A DNA stretch of 64,000 bases from Musa acuminata AAA Group. Lineage: Eukaryota > Streptophyta > Magnoliopsida > Zingiberales > Musaceae. Under the pieces are notes generated by a model. That model was not told where the DNA came from, searched no databases, and saw only the letters and a list, made by a program, of their open reading frames with translations. This document shows positions 11,348 through 26,300 of this stretch, piece after piece (within the stretch, counting starts at the first letter, position 1; each line of letters opens with the position of its first letter). The stretch is taken from the NCBI RefSeq assembly GCF_036884655.1, contig NC_088327.1:15116501-15180500 (forward strand). Direction: 5' to 3'. The position numbers were made by a program, and so were the translations under genes.

Positions 11348-14300
11348 TTAACATTGTAGATATTGCTGCAAACATTGTCTCAGATTCTGGAAGGTCACAG
11401 GCTTTGATATGAATGAATCCATACCACTGGCAAGGCAGTCGGCGGCGCTCTCTGTTATCGCATTTGCGGTCATCTGCAATATGCAAATATGTTAGCTATG
11501 AAGGTTCCTTATTTGATCGCTCATTCTGTACATTCTTAAGATGCATATCCAAAAAAATCATGCATATGCAGCATGTTATAGCTGAAGAACCTGATCAGGT
11601 TACTGGCAGCCACATCAAACCAGTCAAATTATTGTTTATTGAATGACACAACTATATTCAGAACAAGGCTCATGATGCAAATAGACAAGGACATTAGGAA
11701 GAGGCTAAGCAAAAGCATCATAGAGATTCCAGTTAAACACATAGTCATCTGCTGTCCAACAGGTGTTTTGCCAGTCCCAACCAAGTAATAATTGAAACAT
11801 ATAGCTCGATATGTATACAATAAATACCTTGCATCTTTAATCTTTATTGTTTTATTCAATGACACCAAGCAGTTTACTGGGTACCATGTTGGTCCAGTAG
11901 AATACCAAAAATGATAGAGCACAATTAAATACCTTGCCTCTGTCCACTACTGAATGCTCCTAGCCTGTGGAAAGAGCAGAGAGTATATACAGATAGACTG
12001 CCAAAGTTTGGACTGCTGTAAAAGCAAAGTCTGAACTTCGACAAAAATATAGAAAAATTGATTTCTATATTAAAAATAATATTATCTCTTTTTTGTTGGG
12101 AGTTAGGGTTTTGTTGTTGTATTATTTCTTTCTTCCTCGAAGGACAAGTCTTGATATAATAATAATATTGCTATTTGTGACCTAGGAGACTAGGATTCAA
12201 GTCTCAGAAATAGTTTTTGATACTTCCCATACCCATATTTACGGGAGACTCATATGCTTGGCTCTTCCTTCTATCTCTTTTTTCCTCGAAAAGATATCAT
12301 AATTTATCAAATGCTGATGAATCTTCATATTGTGCATTCTTGAATTTTTGCATAAGATATTTAGTTCACCCATTACACTAAACAGAGTGCTTGCAATGAT
12401 TAGCTAGACCACAGGATCGAAGGAACAATTGATTATTAATAGAAAAATGAAAAAAAAAGTGACATTAACATTTTGCAATACAAAAAATTGTAGTCTGTTT
12501 AAAGATGAGATTAAACTGATAAAAATGACACTTCTATGTCACTATTTGACAAAGTGAGATCAAATATTCAGTTAAAAGCACATATTACTTGAACTAATAA
12601 GACTTAATGAGCACATGTGACTTGTGTACAAGGATTCCCTTCATTACAATGATGTGTAAAAGTATTCTAATCCTGATTAGTATCACAAAGAACATTCTTA
12701 CTCAGAAAGCGGGGGTTGAAGTTTCACTGTCCCTTCAGTGCAGCCTGTAACTCCAACAGCCAAGCCTGACATGCCGATATCCAACTGAAGTTTGAATTTC
12801 CAAAATGCTTATAATAATTGGATATCTTACATCTGAAGGTCAAAATCACTTGGATATTTTATATCTGTAGGCAAAAATCACTCCTTTCTGCCGTTGCAGT
12901 TCTTTGCAAGTTTGTAGTTTTTGATCTACTCTTCCTAAAATTTGTAGTCCTTCCTAGCTTAGGATTCCCACTGCATAGTGCTTTCTCTTTTTGTAAATGC
13001 TTTTATGAATGCTGGCTTTTTATCATCAATTCCGCAGCCTCTATTGCTGATTCCTGCCTTCCTCCTGCATGTTCTGCCAATGTCTAACTTACAGATGGAT
13101 GCATCACTTATTTGCTTATTTCTACGCTTATCACTGTCATATACTGACTGAAGGCCAAGTCTAATTTGGCTTTTAAATTTGTCCTTGGTCATTTGATGCA
13201 TTAAAGCATCACATTAAAAAATAACAGTCAGCACAGTGTGAACCACATGGTACAGTACCCATCAGTATTATTATTATCTTTTTCTTTCAAGTAATACTGG
13301 GTGGTACATGTTGGTATACCCAAAAAGTGTATCGGACCGAGATTGCACTACTAGTATGTGATCATTAATCCTTGGTATCGATCACACTTTATCTCACAAA
13401 CATACTATTTAGTCAAGCTATTAGTCATCATGCACTTATCGCAAACTCAACTTTGTGCTGATACGGCTCGTGGTTTTATTCTTCCCAAAAATCTCAAGTT
13501 CTCAGATTAACTTATCTCAAAGGATAACAGTTTTTATCATAGTCTTCAACAGATGAACTAGTTAACCTTACTCTGGTTGACCACGTGGTAGATACTGAGG
13601 GTTGAGCCAACCTGACCACTCACAGGATAATCATCATCTAAGCTAAGCTAATCCCGAAGACAGCGAGAAAACAAGGTAAAAGTTTCTTGATATTTTTAAT
13701 TAAGCTAATCCTGAAGACAGCAAGCAAAAATAAGTTTTTGTCCATGATGATCTACTCTTAACTTCCTGCAACTCTATAGCACAAGCATGGAATCTGAACA
13801 CAACTATATGTTTGTTACAAGGGATTCTGACCAATATTCTGAATAACTAAAACCTTTAGAAATATTCCATCACCAGTATGCACTATTATCAGAAATGTTG
13901 TGTGCAATAATGTCAACCAAATATAGTGCACTTAGTTATATGTTGAAGTTCAATAACAGTAAAGTAGGAAAAAATCAAGATGTACCGCAATAATAGGAAT
14001 CCGCTTTCTGCATTGTCCTGCAGCTGGATAATATGGTGACAGATCTGACCTAGGTGTAGCATGTTCATCTCTGATAACTACAGAAGCATCCCAGCAGCCA
14101 TGCTCCTCAAAAGAGCGAATTAATCTAGTTGCTTGCAGCCCATCCATTACTGGCATGTATACATCCTGTACAACATCACACAATGGATTTAGACAATTAA
14201 CAAGATCAACAAAGACTAAAATTGCCACAATTTATAATATGCATCAAGATCAAATTAACTAGCAATTCGGTTCATGACACAATCTAAATTTACACTATAA

Positions 14301-17300
14301 TCTTTTCTGAAACCAGGAAAAAATAATGAATCACTCCATTCCCTGAGTCTTGCTCTCAAATCTTTTCTTTTTGGTAATTCCTATAATTGGTTGTTCAACC
14401 TAATTTTCCCTTTTATAAAACCACATTATCCGACATTTTCAAATTTCTGACATCTCTTTCTGACAAGGATGAATTGGATGACCATAGTCCAATTCTTAGC
14501 AAGGTCATGTATTATTAGCCTCCTGTCCTTTTTCTTTATAGTTGCAGTACACTTTTGGTGCTATGACACTAAAATAAAATTGTTCAACTTGCAAGCGGAA
14601 CCAACAGCAAATGGAGTTGTCCAAAGCATTTAAGGATCAGGTCTCATTAGCTTTTTAGCTCATCTATGCCTGAGAAAGTCACAGATCCATAAGGAAAAGC
14701 TTCTTATCTCCACCTTTAGGCAACTCATGTGCATAGCATTTAAGATGATTTTTCCTAGTTGCACAAACTTAACAACAAACTAAAATTAAGAATTCCTGTG
14801 AGCCAACTAGATTTTAGGCTCCAGGGAAATCCTTATTTTGCCAACTTCTTCTTGCAGACAGCTGTGATATTATGTTAAATAAAACAAATGCAATATAAAT
14901 AAAACCATGCTAAAAGGTAATACAATTATTAACACAAATGGGCAAAACATTTTGATTGTTTACAGACACCAAGTTGATCATAGCTATCTATACCTTCAGT
15001 TGTCTGAATGGAAGCAAGAAAGCAATCAAAGACATCAATAGCATGCTATTAACCATAAAAATTCTGAAAGTCTTCTTTCCAATGTTCACGGAATATAAGT
15101 TCTCTAAAAATCCTTCAAATAATTTTCAGTTCTCACTCATCGATGGATTTAAAGAGACGGATGTTCAGAATATTACCATTAAAATAAGATCATAGTGGAA
15201 ATGCTGAAGTGCACGAATTGCTTCTAGTCCATTATTCACGACATCTATTTTATGGCCTAACTGCTTCATCATTGTCTGCGCCACCATTACATTGATCTTA
15301 TTGTCCTCTACAAGAAGAATTTTGGGTGACCTGCTATTTGGTAAGCACTGGGCATTTCCATTTTCTTTGTCATGCCCTTGGCTTTGACATGTAGGATGGC
15401 ACTTGTCACTGATAGCCATATTATCTCCATCAGCTGACATCATTCTCTCACATTCTGATTGATCGATCTTTTTTATTCTACAGTGATCCATATTGGAATT
15501 ATCAAATTTGTGTACAGTAAATCCTTGTTTAGCATCTGTACATTCTTCATCTCTTTTGTTCGCATTGCCAAAACCATAAACCTTAATATCACAATTTTTC
15601 TCTGCAGGACCTTCAGCTTCAGCCATCATACATCTTGCATCAGAGTTTGCAGAAACACCAGGTGGAGATGCGCTCTTCTTTGACTCGTAGTTGCTAGAAA
15701 ATAAATCAGATTCCTCTGACAATTGATTTGAAGTGCCTAAGGCACCATAATTGCAACTCCTGTACAATTTTGTCTTGCGAACCACAGAATCAATCAACGT
15801 CCGTGGCTTAAATAGAAATGATCCAACAATTTCGTCTTTGGTAGAATCAGCTACAGCTTCACCATCAGAAATGTCCATTTCATCAGCACTACCAGAGTCC
15901 TGCTTCAACAAAACCTTAAAAGGCAAGATAAATGTGAATGTTGATCCATGATTCTCCTGGCTTGTTACTGTAAGGTTACCTCCCATTAGTCCCACCTATT
16001 TAAGAAGCATTTTACAGGATGAGTGCATGAATAATCCACTGAACATAACACTAGAAAAGAAGTTTCAGATGACAATTTTAAAGCAAAACATATTTCACTA
16101 CAGAGTACAGGGTCTATGCAATAAATATAACCACATAAAACATATATCAAGGACTCGCATTCCACTTGAAATGTGGATTTTCATGTATACAACTCAAACA
16201 TTGTATCATCTCTTCTTTTTTTTTATCTCAAGTCAACTTGTTGAACATGTAATTCATGCTTCACAGAAGTTTCATATCATCAAAGGGAAAGGAACTGGTA
16301 TTGGGTGGATCACCCAATCTGCACAGGTATCAGCTAACATATAATTCAATCTACTGTGGCTAATATATCCTTCAGAAATGGATATAAGCTAAAAGTAAAA
16401 AAATATGGAACAACCTAATATTCATACATGTAAATGGTTCCCAGATGTATTCCATACACAAACAGCTAGAAAGTCTTTGTCTGATGGTTCCCAAGAATGA
16501 GAAATTACACTCTAAATCCACACAGACAAGAAAGCATACTTTTTTCACTATATTAATCAGCAGCAGTGAAGGCTTCATGGTACCAGTTGGGCCTGAGGTG
16601 TCAGCCACAGGCTTTCCAGGAAAACTTCAAGGAAGCATGAATCTGTATACTTCAGAATCATTTAATAATTCGTTGTTGAGCATTTCTTCTACAGATAAAA
16701 AATTAAGGGAAATAAATGAGCAAGGAAAGGAGGCTATTGCTTAATATCCGGAAGAAAACTAAAAACACTTTCTTAGAAACAAATTAAAAAAATTGTCTGC
16801 TTTTGTTTTGACTAGTGATTGTCCTCGATCATAAGAACAAATCTATGTGGCTAACCCCAAACAGTTGTGATACCATGGATTGTTGTTGTTGTTTCACCCT
16901 CCTGAATCTATTTCCAGAGAATTTCTTTTGGCTGTTTTTGCTTCATTGGAACACATCAGCATGTACTATTCTGGAAGATGATACGCTGGAATGCCACTAG
17001 TGATTGTCAAAGTCTCAGTTTAGAATTCAACACATTGCGCAAAATCATTGTTGCCAGTTTTAAGAGAATCATTTTAATCAGAACAGCCATGACTCAAATG
17101 CTAGGAAAAAATACATTAGATAAATTCATTCTTTTAGCTAAATTATCAAGTTACCTTAAAATTTATCTCACATTTCCAGAATGCAAACCACTGAGCAACA
17201 TGAACATTTTTGTTTCTGACTGAAACCACATATTACCTAATCATCATTATGTGAAATTTCAACTTTCAAGAATTCTGCAAGATCTATAATCCTGCATCAT

Positions 17301-20300
17301 TAGAATTGATCAAGAGAAAACAAATGCTGTCAAGAGTAGTGTCATTTTGATTAAGGGAGATGAATCAGTGCTGCAGACTCTGGTCCTAAATGTATAAGCA
17401 ATTACTGCTTTATTTATCACATCTCACATAAAATAATCTAAGGCGTCTCTGTTGAGACATTTAAGTTGGTTAGTGCGTTTGTTGTACAAATGATAGGTCT
17501 CAGGTTTGGGTCCATGTGTGAGCTTTATATACGCAATTTAATGTAATGAAAACATCTTCTAATTTTTTATAAAAAATAATCTAAGGCAAAATTTCACATA
17601 AATGAAAATGTTGTTACTCAAAAATGTTGATTGATAATGCATAAGCATAAAAGCACAAGAAGACTTGAACAAAAATAGTTTTAAATTTTAAATAACATAT
17701 AAATCGTGATCAATTCTTCAACACCATGAGACAACACAGGGATGCACATATTTGAAGTATTATCATGCTTTTCCTCATGGAACGTATAACTTAAGATGAT
17801 GAATCATAATGATTATGAGGACCAGAAAAATCTACCACATCTTACCAATTGTTTGCAGATTGCAAGGCCAAGACCTGTTCCACCATATTTTCGTGCATGA
17901 TCAGCACTCGCTTGCATATACTTTCTGAATAATGACGGTAATGCCTTCTCTGTTAAAAAGAAATTCAGGCAGGTAGTCATGATCAATAAGAACCAAAAAA
18001 CCAAGGGGAAAGGATTAGAGTGTCATTTGCTTTAAAACAGAAAGAAGTTGACAAGAAAACACTGAAAGATGAATTTCATGCATAGTGATTTTCTGCAAGA
18101 GTTGAAGAACTGAGAACCACCTGGTATTCCTATTCCAGTGTCATATACAACGCATCGTAGCCAAACAATATTTTCATGCTGTGAATGGTTATCTTGTTCA
18201 TCATCTGTCAGTGATGCCCTCTGAAGTATGATACCATTTTCATCAATATTTTCTTGGGATGAAGGACAATGTGAAGTTTCTCTATCATTACAACTTTGTC
18301 TTTCTGACGAACTATCTGCCGATTGTCTTGTTAATGGAGAAACAGAAGCACCAGATCTAACCTTAAGCTGTTCTTCTCGAAATCCAGGATACTTTTCAGA
18401 TACCACATCGAGATTTATCCCAACTTTTCCTTCATGTGTAAACTTGATTGCATTGCTGCAAAATTAGTTTTGCATGCATATTCATGTTGTTTGTTAGTTT
18501 TCAAAAGAACAACATCCAATCGATAAGTAAAAGAATAACCATAACTGCTACCAATATTTATAATGAATGGCAACAGTAACTGCAAGTAGCACCAATGGGT
18601 GATATGCCAAGGAAACTAATCAATAATTTAAGTGTGTGAAGATAAGGCAAGTCAACTCAAAATAGAGCTACAAGTAAAGGACACAGTGGACCAAGAATAA
18701 TCTGAAAAGCTGCACTAAATTGGGATAAATGCCAAAAAGAATCCACGCAAGCCTTAAACCAGGATCTACCAATGTAGAAAAAATAACTTATTTCTTTGCT
18801 GAAAAACAAAAACAAATACAGGAGTATTTGTTAACTGGTCCTTGAGCCCTTCACATTTGTTCCATGAAGAGTTTTCTTCAGTCTACTATATTTGTCATTA
18901 AGTTTCCCAAGTTTTATCAAATCTTAATTTCTTTAGTTCCTCATACCATATCTTTAATTTCTTATCAGTGTATCCTTTCAATGGTTTTCTTTAGCTTGAT
19001 CCTTATCTGTATTTCAGGTAGTGCTTTTTGTCTTAAAATCCTTTGTATAATATCTTTAAGCTGTACTAAGTTAAGCATTTGTGGTGTTTGCAACTATCCC
19101 ATTTTGGATGGATTAAAATCTCTGTTTATTTTTAATAATCTAAGCCTATGAAACTTGACAGATGTGGTAAATTGCTTTTCTTCTCATTCAAAAGTTCCTG
19201 TTGGAATTTATATCCAAAATACTTCAATAGATAATTAGAAATCATATTGTAGTGTGAATCATAAAAATGGTTGAACATTAAGAGAAGTATTCTAAAATTT
19301 TTGGTGGTTTCAAACTTTCAATAATGATTCTTGTACTTCATAAGTAGAGGTGACTATTGATTAATATTGAATGATTCTCGAAAACCAAGATCTAGCTTTC
19401 AACATCATAGACATGCCAATGAGTTGTATGTAATAAGTATATCCATGAGCAAAGGGTGCAAGCCTAATATGTAATAAAATGTATCCTTGGAAAACAAACC
19501 ATTGAAATATCATGCATCAATGTGCTATTCAAATTGCATAATAAATTATCTCTTATAGGCAATTAGGCATATCCTGAAGATAATTCCTGTTTCAAATTGT
19601 TTGTTGAATTTTAAAGCAAGACTTGTAACTGGATTAAGTAAAAAAAGAAAACAAACAAAAGAATTCATGCTTTGTTAAGTTCTTACCTAATCAAGTTGGT
19701 CAGTATTTGCCGAATCCTTAGCACATCGCCAATAACCTAAAGATCATCAAAATAATTTAATCAAAATATTGCTATATAGTGCACCAAAGCAACTCTAAAG
19801 AGGCTGGAGTTACACATTGTACAGCACAGCACAACATATAATAACCAGTTGAAGTTAACAGTCAGAATGCATGAACCTTTCAGACGTTGACTTATGACTA
19901 ATAGTCAGATATAGGTAAAATAATCAAGCTTATTTTAAACAATTCAAACTTGTCTGCCCAATTTACTATAACGCCAAGTTCCTCAAAATAAATATTTATA
20001 TGGTCAGAAACAATAGTGGTCTGCCCAACCAACTTATTTTAGTATCAACAGATTCTTTTTGGAATATATCCTTATATGGTCAGAGGTAACACCACTCTTC
20101 TGTCCAGCACACTTGCTTCTAACTGAATTTGCGACTGAAGTACTGTTATGACTATCACTCTTTAAAATTTTCGTCTGTACAAGAGCTTTCAAAGAGTAGT
20201 TGTTGTTGTAAGTTGTAAATGTGTGACTTATTTCTTGGTTTTATTGCATACCAAACAATTAAAATGACAATACAAATTGATCAACATTGTCCATATATAC

Positions 20301-23300
20301 TGATTAAACAATTTAAACCCTTGCCTCAACAGGAACTTCATCTCCTACATGCCCTTCCAATGTCAAATTCTTCTTCAAAGATGCAGCAGCAGTCTGGAGG
20401 ACATGCCTAACTACCTCTCTTGGCCTAAATTTGGTAGCCTCCAGCTTCATAGCTCCTGAAGGAAACATGTGATAACTTTCTCAAAATATAAAAAAGAAAA
20501 AAAGTGAGGGCAAAAAAACAATTTGAAGAAATTCTTCTGACATTTCTAAGTTGGCCAAATATGCTCCTCAGAACCTCTACAAATTCTAATATTCAGTAAT
20601 GGCAGTCTTTGCTAAGGGCTGTGCTATACATGAGTCCCTGCCGATATGGGGTCTATTAAATATCAGTATATGCAATCTTACAGTTCCAAGCAATGAGGCT
20701 ATTTCAGTGAATCAAACCCTTAACACCAATAAAGCAAAGGAACAACCGAAGTATAGTGTCATTACTTGCCCTCTAAACAGCAATCTTCATTCCAATCTAA
20801 ACATGAAGACAGTTCTGAAAGGTAAAAGTTGAATTTTTTTCATTGATACCAAATTCATTTAGGTAGAATTTGAGATATCTTTTCTGCCCAGAATATATTT
20901 AACTCAAACTGGTCCATGTAGGCAATGATTGTACGGAGGTGCTTTTATCCAGTAAAGAACATGATGGATTCTTGAAATAAGCTGTTATCAGTTTACTGCA
21001 TTATTCACCAAAAGAGAAATTTACTTCTTTGTGGGTCTATCATTTGTTTAGCACCCTTAGAAAAGTTGTCATATCTTCCTAATCTCACTTGCCAACAGTT
21101 TTGGCTTTGTCATAAGTTCTATTACTTTTACACTTTCTAGCAGAGAGGATTAATCTGGGAATATAAATATTTCATAGTTACACCTTCGTTGCATAAAATC
21201 TATGATCAAAAGGTAAATGTTCCAATTATCATAATTAACCTTCTAGGTTTCTTGGCAAGTCCCTATCCAACTATGTTGAAGTGCCTAGAAATTAGGCCTT
21301 TACAGGAGCTACCTAGCTTCCTAATGCATTGCTAGACCACTCCGTTGTCCTATCTGCATATCCACATGGCACATTAAAACTTGACACCAGCTTTTAGGAA
21401 AATGTTCTGGATCAAAATGTCATACAAAGTTTAATTTTAAGTGAATTAATGCATATAAATGAACTTTCACTCATTTATGACGGTAGTTGACAAGTTCCTA
21501 TCTCTGATTAGCTGTCTCTTCAGAAACATGGTCTTAAGCAAGAATTTCAAGTTTGTCAGTTGGCTCCATGCAAGTGACATACTGACATAGGATGGCACAA
21601 GCTAAGCACACAACAGTGTGTTGGCAACTCCTTTGGCATGGAGGTTTGCACCAGTAGTGTGCATGCATCACTAGCACAATTGGTTAATGTTTTTAAGCTC
21701 TTTTAGTTCCCATAAATAAATATTTTCAGCACATCAAAATGTTACATAAGAATATAGATTATGGACATCTGAGCATTAATCAATAGTAGGCACTAGAAAA
21801 TATAATTATCGTCCTACATTCTATAAGCACAAGTTCCATAGAAAACCAATAAGTTCAAAAGCACACCTGATTCAACCTTGGATAGGTCAAGTATGTCATT
21901 TATTAATTGCAAAACCAGATCTCCAGAGGATAACATGACATCCAGCAGGTGTCTTTGTTCTTTATCCAATTTTGTTGTTGAAAGGATCTCAGCCATACTT
22001 ACAACACCAGTAAGAGGAGATCTGATCTCGTGTGACATGGTGGCCAGCATTTGTTTGGCACGCATTGTTTCCTCTGAGAGATAAAAAACAAGTGGTTTCT
22101 ATAAGACTCCAAGGAACATTATAAAATTAAGTCACAAGGTGCATATACGAGTAGATTAAAGTAACCTGTAATGTGAATTGTTCTATGAAGTTCTGTCTCT
22201 TTTGCTTTTTGAACAGCCATCTCCTCCCGCAACTTTACCATTTTCTCCCTTTTCGCCACCTGTATATAAGAAAATCAATAGCCTTCATAATTTGATAAGT
22301 TAAGATTAGCATAAAGATTGGAAGGAAAAAATAATAGTATTTTTGGAGTCTGGACAACTAATAATCTTTTCAAAACATGTTATGCTTAATTCCATATAAC
22401 ATGTGGCTATTGAAGAATGTGTGATGAAAGTACCAAAATTCCTTTGGCATTAAAATCCAGTTTTAACTCAGATGCATACACAATCAGAGGTATGTTAACG
22501 TTGAAGCTAAATCTTATACCTTTTTAAGACATTTAAATCCCACAAGCTAGGAAATATAAACTGTTTAATCATGGCCGTACAAGATGATATGCTCAAGTAA
22601 CATACGTATCCAACTTCCATAGTGCAATATCACAATTAATACAGGCAGAAAACTATCTTCCCAAAGTAGTATCCGATAATGAAAGAAAGAAGCATCATTT
22701 GGGAGAGGAAAAACTAGAGTAGTGATGGAAAACCACACTTAGATTGTAATATGTTGCATAAGAAATTATATGGAAAAAAAATTTGACTAGAATCCAATGC
22801 ACATTTTGGGCTAGCCTTCTCGACTTAAATAACCTGAATCTATGGGTTTGAGCGATTGTTCGACACAAGTTTGGTGGTGACCACATTTATTGCACTTATT
22901 AGGTTCAGATATTAAATTCTTGGCTTACAAGTTTAAAACCAAATGAACATGATCCAAAAAGGGTACCTTCCCTCGGAAAGGCATCAATTAGGTCCTACCA
23001 TCAACCTTGCAGCAATTGCAGCAGCAGAGCACAATTTCTGAAATTGCTAAGTTTTTCTAAGGTTGCAACACTTCTTCCACCACTTCTATCATCATAAAAC
23101 TCCATCTGAACTTACATACGAGATTGTTGGAAGAGCAAAATCTGTTCTCATTTATTTTGTCAAGGAGTTGATAGTTTAACTAGTTTTCCAGGAATTCCAT
23201 TTTCGTCAGAAAGGGAATGCCAGTAATTTTGTATCATGTAGATTACCGTATGGGGTCAGTTAACCAAGGGTGTATAATATACTCACATATAGAGACTTGC

Positions 23301-26300
23301 ACTGGTTCCATGCAAGCATTGACCAGCAGAGAGCACATGCAATCCTTGGCTCTTGCTAACTTATAGTAATACTGTTGTCTAAGCGCAATCAAACAATATA
23401 TTGGTTAAATATCTCCAATTATCTGTACAAAGAATGAATGACATGACAGGATAGACATATTTTGATGAATAGAGCACTTATCACTGATTATAAACCATAA
23501 TAGACATGCTTTGAAATTGTATCAATTACCAATGAAAAGTAATACACCACTTTCATTTAATTTTTCCAAAAGCATATAATTAGGTGTTTTAGTGATATTT
23601 TATGTGAAGTTGCAGTGTCTACGAATAGTACTCAGTTTAAGAGTGTAGTACCTGATCAGTTACATCCATTCCCATATAGTTTACACCAATTTTTTCTCCC
23701 TCCTTGCTAAAAACGGGTTCCACATAAATAAGGAAAGTTTTTGCCCCAAATAATGGAGTATCAAATGTCATCTCTCGCTTAGCAGGCAATCCTCGTTCCA
23801 GGACTTCCCTCTTGAAATCCTGTATTTCTTTTACACCATCTCCATCAAAAATCTCCACATCAGTTTTACCTATAATCTCCTGAAAAAATGATTTTCCTTC
23901 ATAGTAAAGCATAAAATAGTTATAAAAAAATGATTAAAGCATACTTAAATTTTAAACAAATTATAGCTAGGAACTCAACATCTTGTGGAGTATGGCTAAC
24001 TTTCTCAGACTCTGTTTGTTCAATTACTTCTTCAAAAGGTTCATTTGGTCAAGCAAAATTGTGTGTCCAAAAGAGAAGCTCAAATTTTACTGCAGTAAAA
24101 AAGGATATCACATGACTGGAGAAAAGTAATTAAAATGTTCATTTATACTACACACAGCTACAACCAAAGTGGTCTGGTGTTGGAGTGTGCAAATGGAATG
24201 AGCACTGAATAACAATAACCAATTAATTGCCTCCAACCTTCAGCAAGTTCAATGAGAAGAAAGAAGTACCAACAAAATTTGCCACAGAGTTGTATACAAG
24301 ATTCTGTCATTTAAGTTGTAGGTCCTCTGAGAATCATCATCCAATCTCATAGTGATCTTTGGGATGAAACTTTTTGAATCATAAGGAAAAGAATAATTCC
24401 CTGTTATTTAGGTTCACATCATTATGCAAGCTTATTGGGATTATCTTGCTCTTTTCTTCTTGTTGTTCTTAATGATGCAATCACACTTACTGATTGCTCA
24501 GCACAGTGAAAACTCAAAATTATCCATTGTATCATATATGATATGTTTCTCATTACACAATGATAAATGTTCCCTCAAATTGAAATTTAATTTCTCCTCC
24601 ACTGTTTTTTGTGACCTTATGGAAGAATAGTCTTCCTATTTGAAGATACCTAATATTTGATTAGCAAACACTAGATTGATTTGGATAAAAAACTCCTAGG
24701 AAATTAAGTAAAAAACTCATTTTCATTGAAAGCAAATAATAGAAAGCAAATATTGGTAGCATATAAATTGTTGCTACTCCACTGACAGCTTGTCGTCACC
24801 GTTTCATTAGCCCAAAAGCATGATACAATAAAAAGAAATCATTTACAATCTATTAGAAAAAAAAGAAAATGCAGTAATTACAGGAAATGAAATTACCTCC
24901 CCTTCAAGACTTGGAAAATGGTTGTAGATGAAACGGTATCGCAGCTCCTTGTCCTGAAATTAACTGACAGTTACAAATTACTTGCAAGAAGTATCAAAAG
25001 AAACAATGTTATGACATTTAGAAAGCAAGACTACACTATCAGCAACATTGACACAGTTCTATCATGAAACACTTTGTGTTGACTGTATCATTATCAATGG
25101 TAAGAGAATGCGCGAGATGAACACTAGACATTTTAGCAAGTGACATAATTTAGTATAGATCATGATGTCATGACAAATATTCAAACTACCGAAATGCTAC
25201 AAATTAGAACATGAAACATCTGCCTGAGATATCCAATCAAGAGTATCTTCTTCTTTCCCAATTAACTATAAAACATTGAATATATCTAGCAATCATGATT
25301 ACATGGCTTACCAACAATGTGATTGACAGGATCCTGCTCATACATAAGCTTAAATTATATGCACATAACACAATAAACAAGTCTGTTCCCATGTGTCTAT
25401 AAAATTACAAGCTGTTCTGTTAACCCCATCCAAACTGGCCATTAAAATTGAAACAGATTGTAAGCTAAGAGTTTAGCAAGATGAGAGAGGTGTCAAGTAA
25501 AAAGTTTTGAACATGACCAATAGGCCAAAAAACTAATTCAAGGAGACGATCCAAAAAACTAATTCAAGGAGATGATCTGCAATATTTTGGCAACAAAATA
25601 TTGTACAAACTTCTATTATAAATTCAAAAAAAAAAATGAAAAGTTGGTGAGGAAAGAGATCTTGGGGTGACTAAAAAGGTTTCAGAAGGCCATATGTGAA
25701 TTAACGTATCAAGAAGTGCAAAAACAAGGTGATGAAGGTGACTTGGTAGAAGTGCATCAAATGGCCTTGATTCAGCTTTTGAAATATGACCCACCGACCT
25801 CAAGAATAGTAACAGTGTGAAATACAATATTAAGTTTAGCCAAGTAGCATAGAATGCAAAAAAATCAAGAGTCAAGAGCTAGAGATGAAGTACATACAAG
25901 ATTGGCAAAAAAAATTGGGTAATACAGTTCAACCTAAAATATAGGATGAGCATGAGCAAAAAAAATGAGCCATCAGCAATTCTATAAATTAATCATGCTA
26001 TATGGAGAAACTAAACACAGCGTGTATAATTTAAGAACAATGAGTCAACTAAAAGAAGCTAGTCCATAAACTAAGATCCAGTTGCAACTCCAATGTCTCA
26101 TTGCATGATTGGTGCATTGTTAGAACTGTGGAGGTGTTTAACAAGCAGAAGAAGTATTCATTTTTCACCAGACATTATCCTGTCTATTACCACAGCCACA
26201 CAACAAAGTTTGGAGTGATATTCAAATTAATGGTACTTGAAAATTCATCTAGCTCCATGATCCTAAACAATATGCTGCCCACCAACCATCTCCCTTAACT

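Noticed and set aside
13255..13400. Fragment with gggtggtac and gtatcggacc phrases in histidine kinase intron 11
   Set aside because: Resembles the hAT family termini but no matching second end or target duplication could be found.
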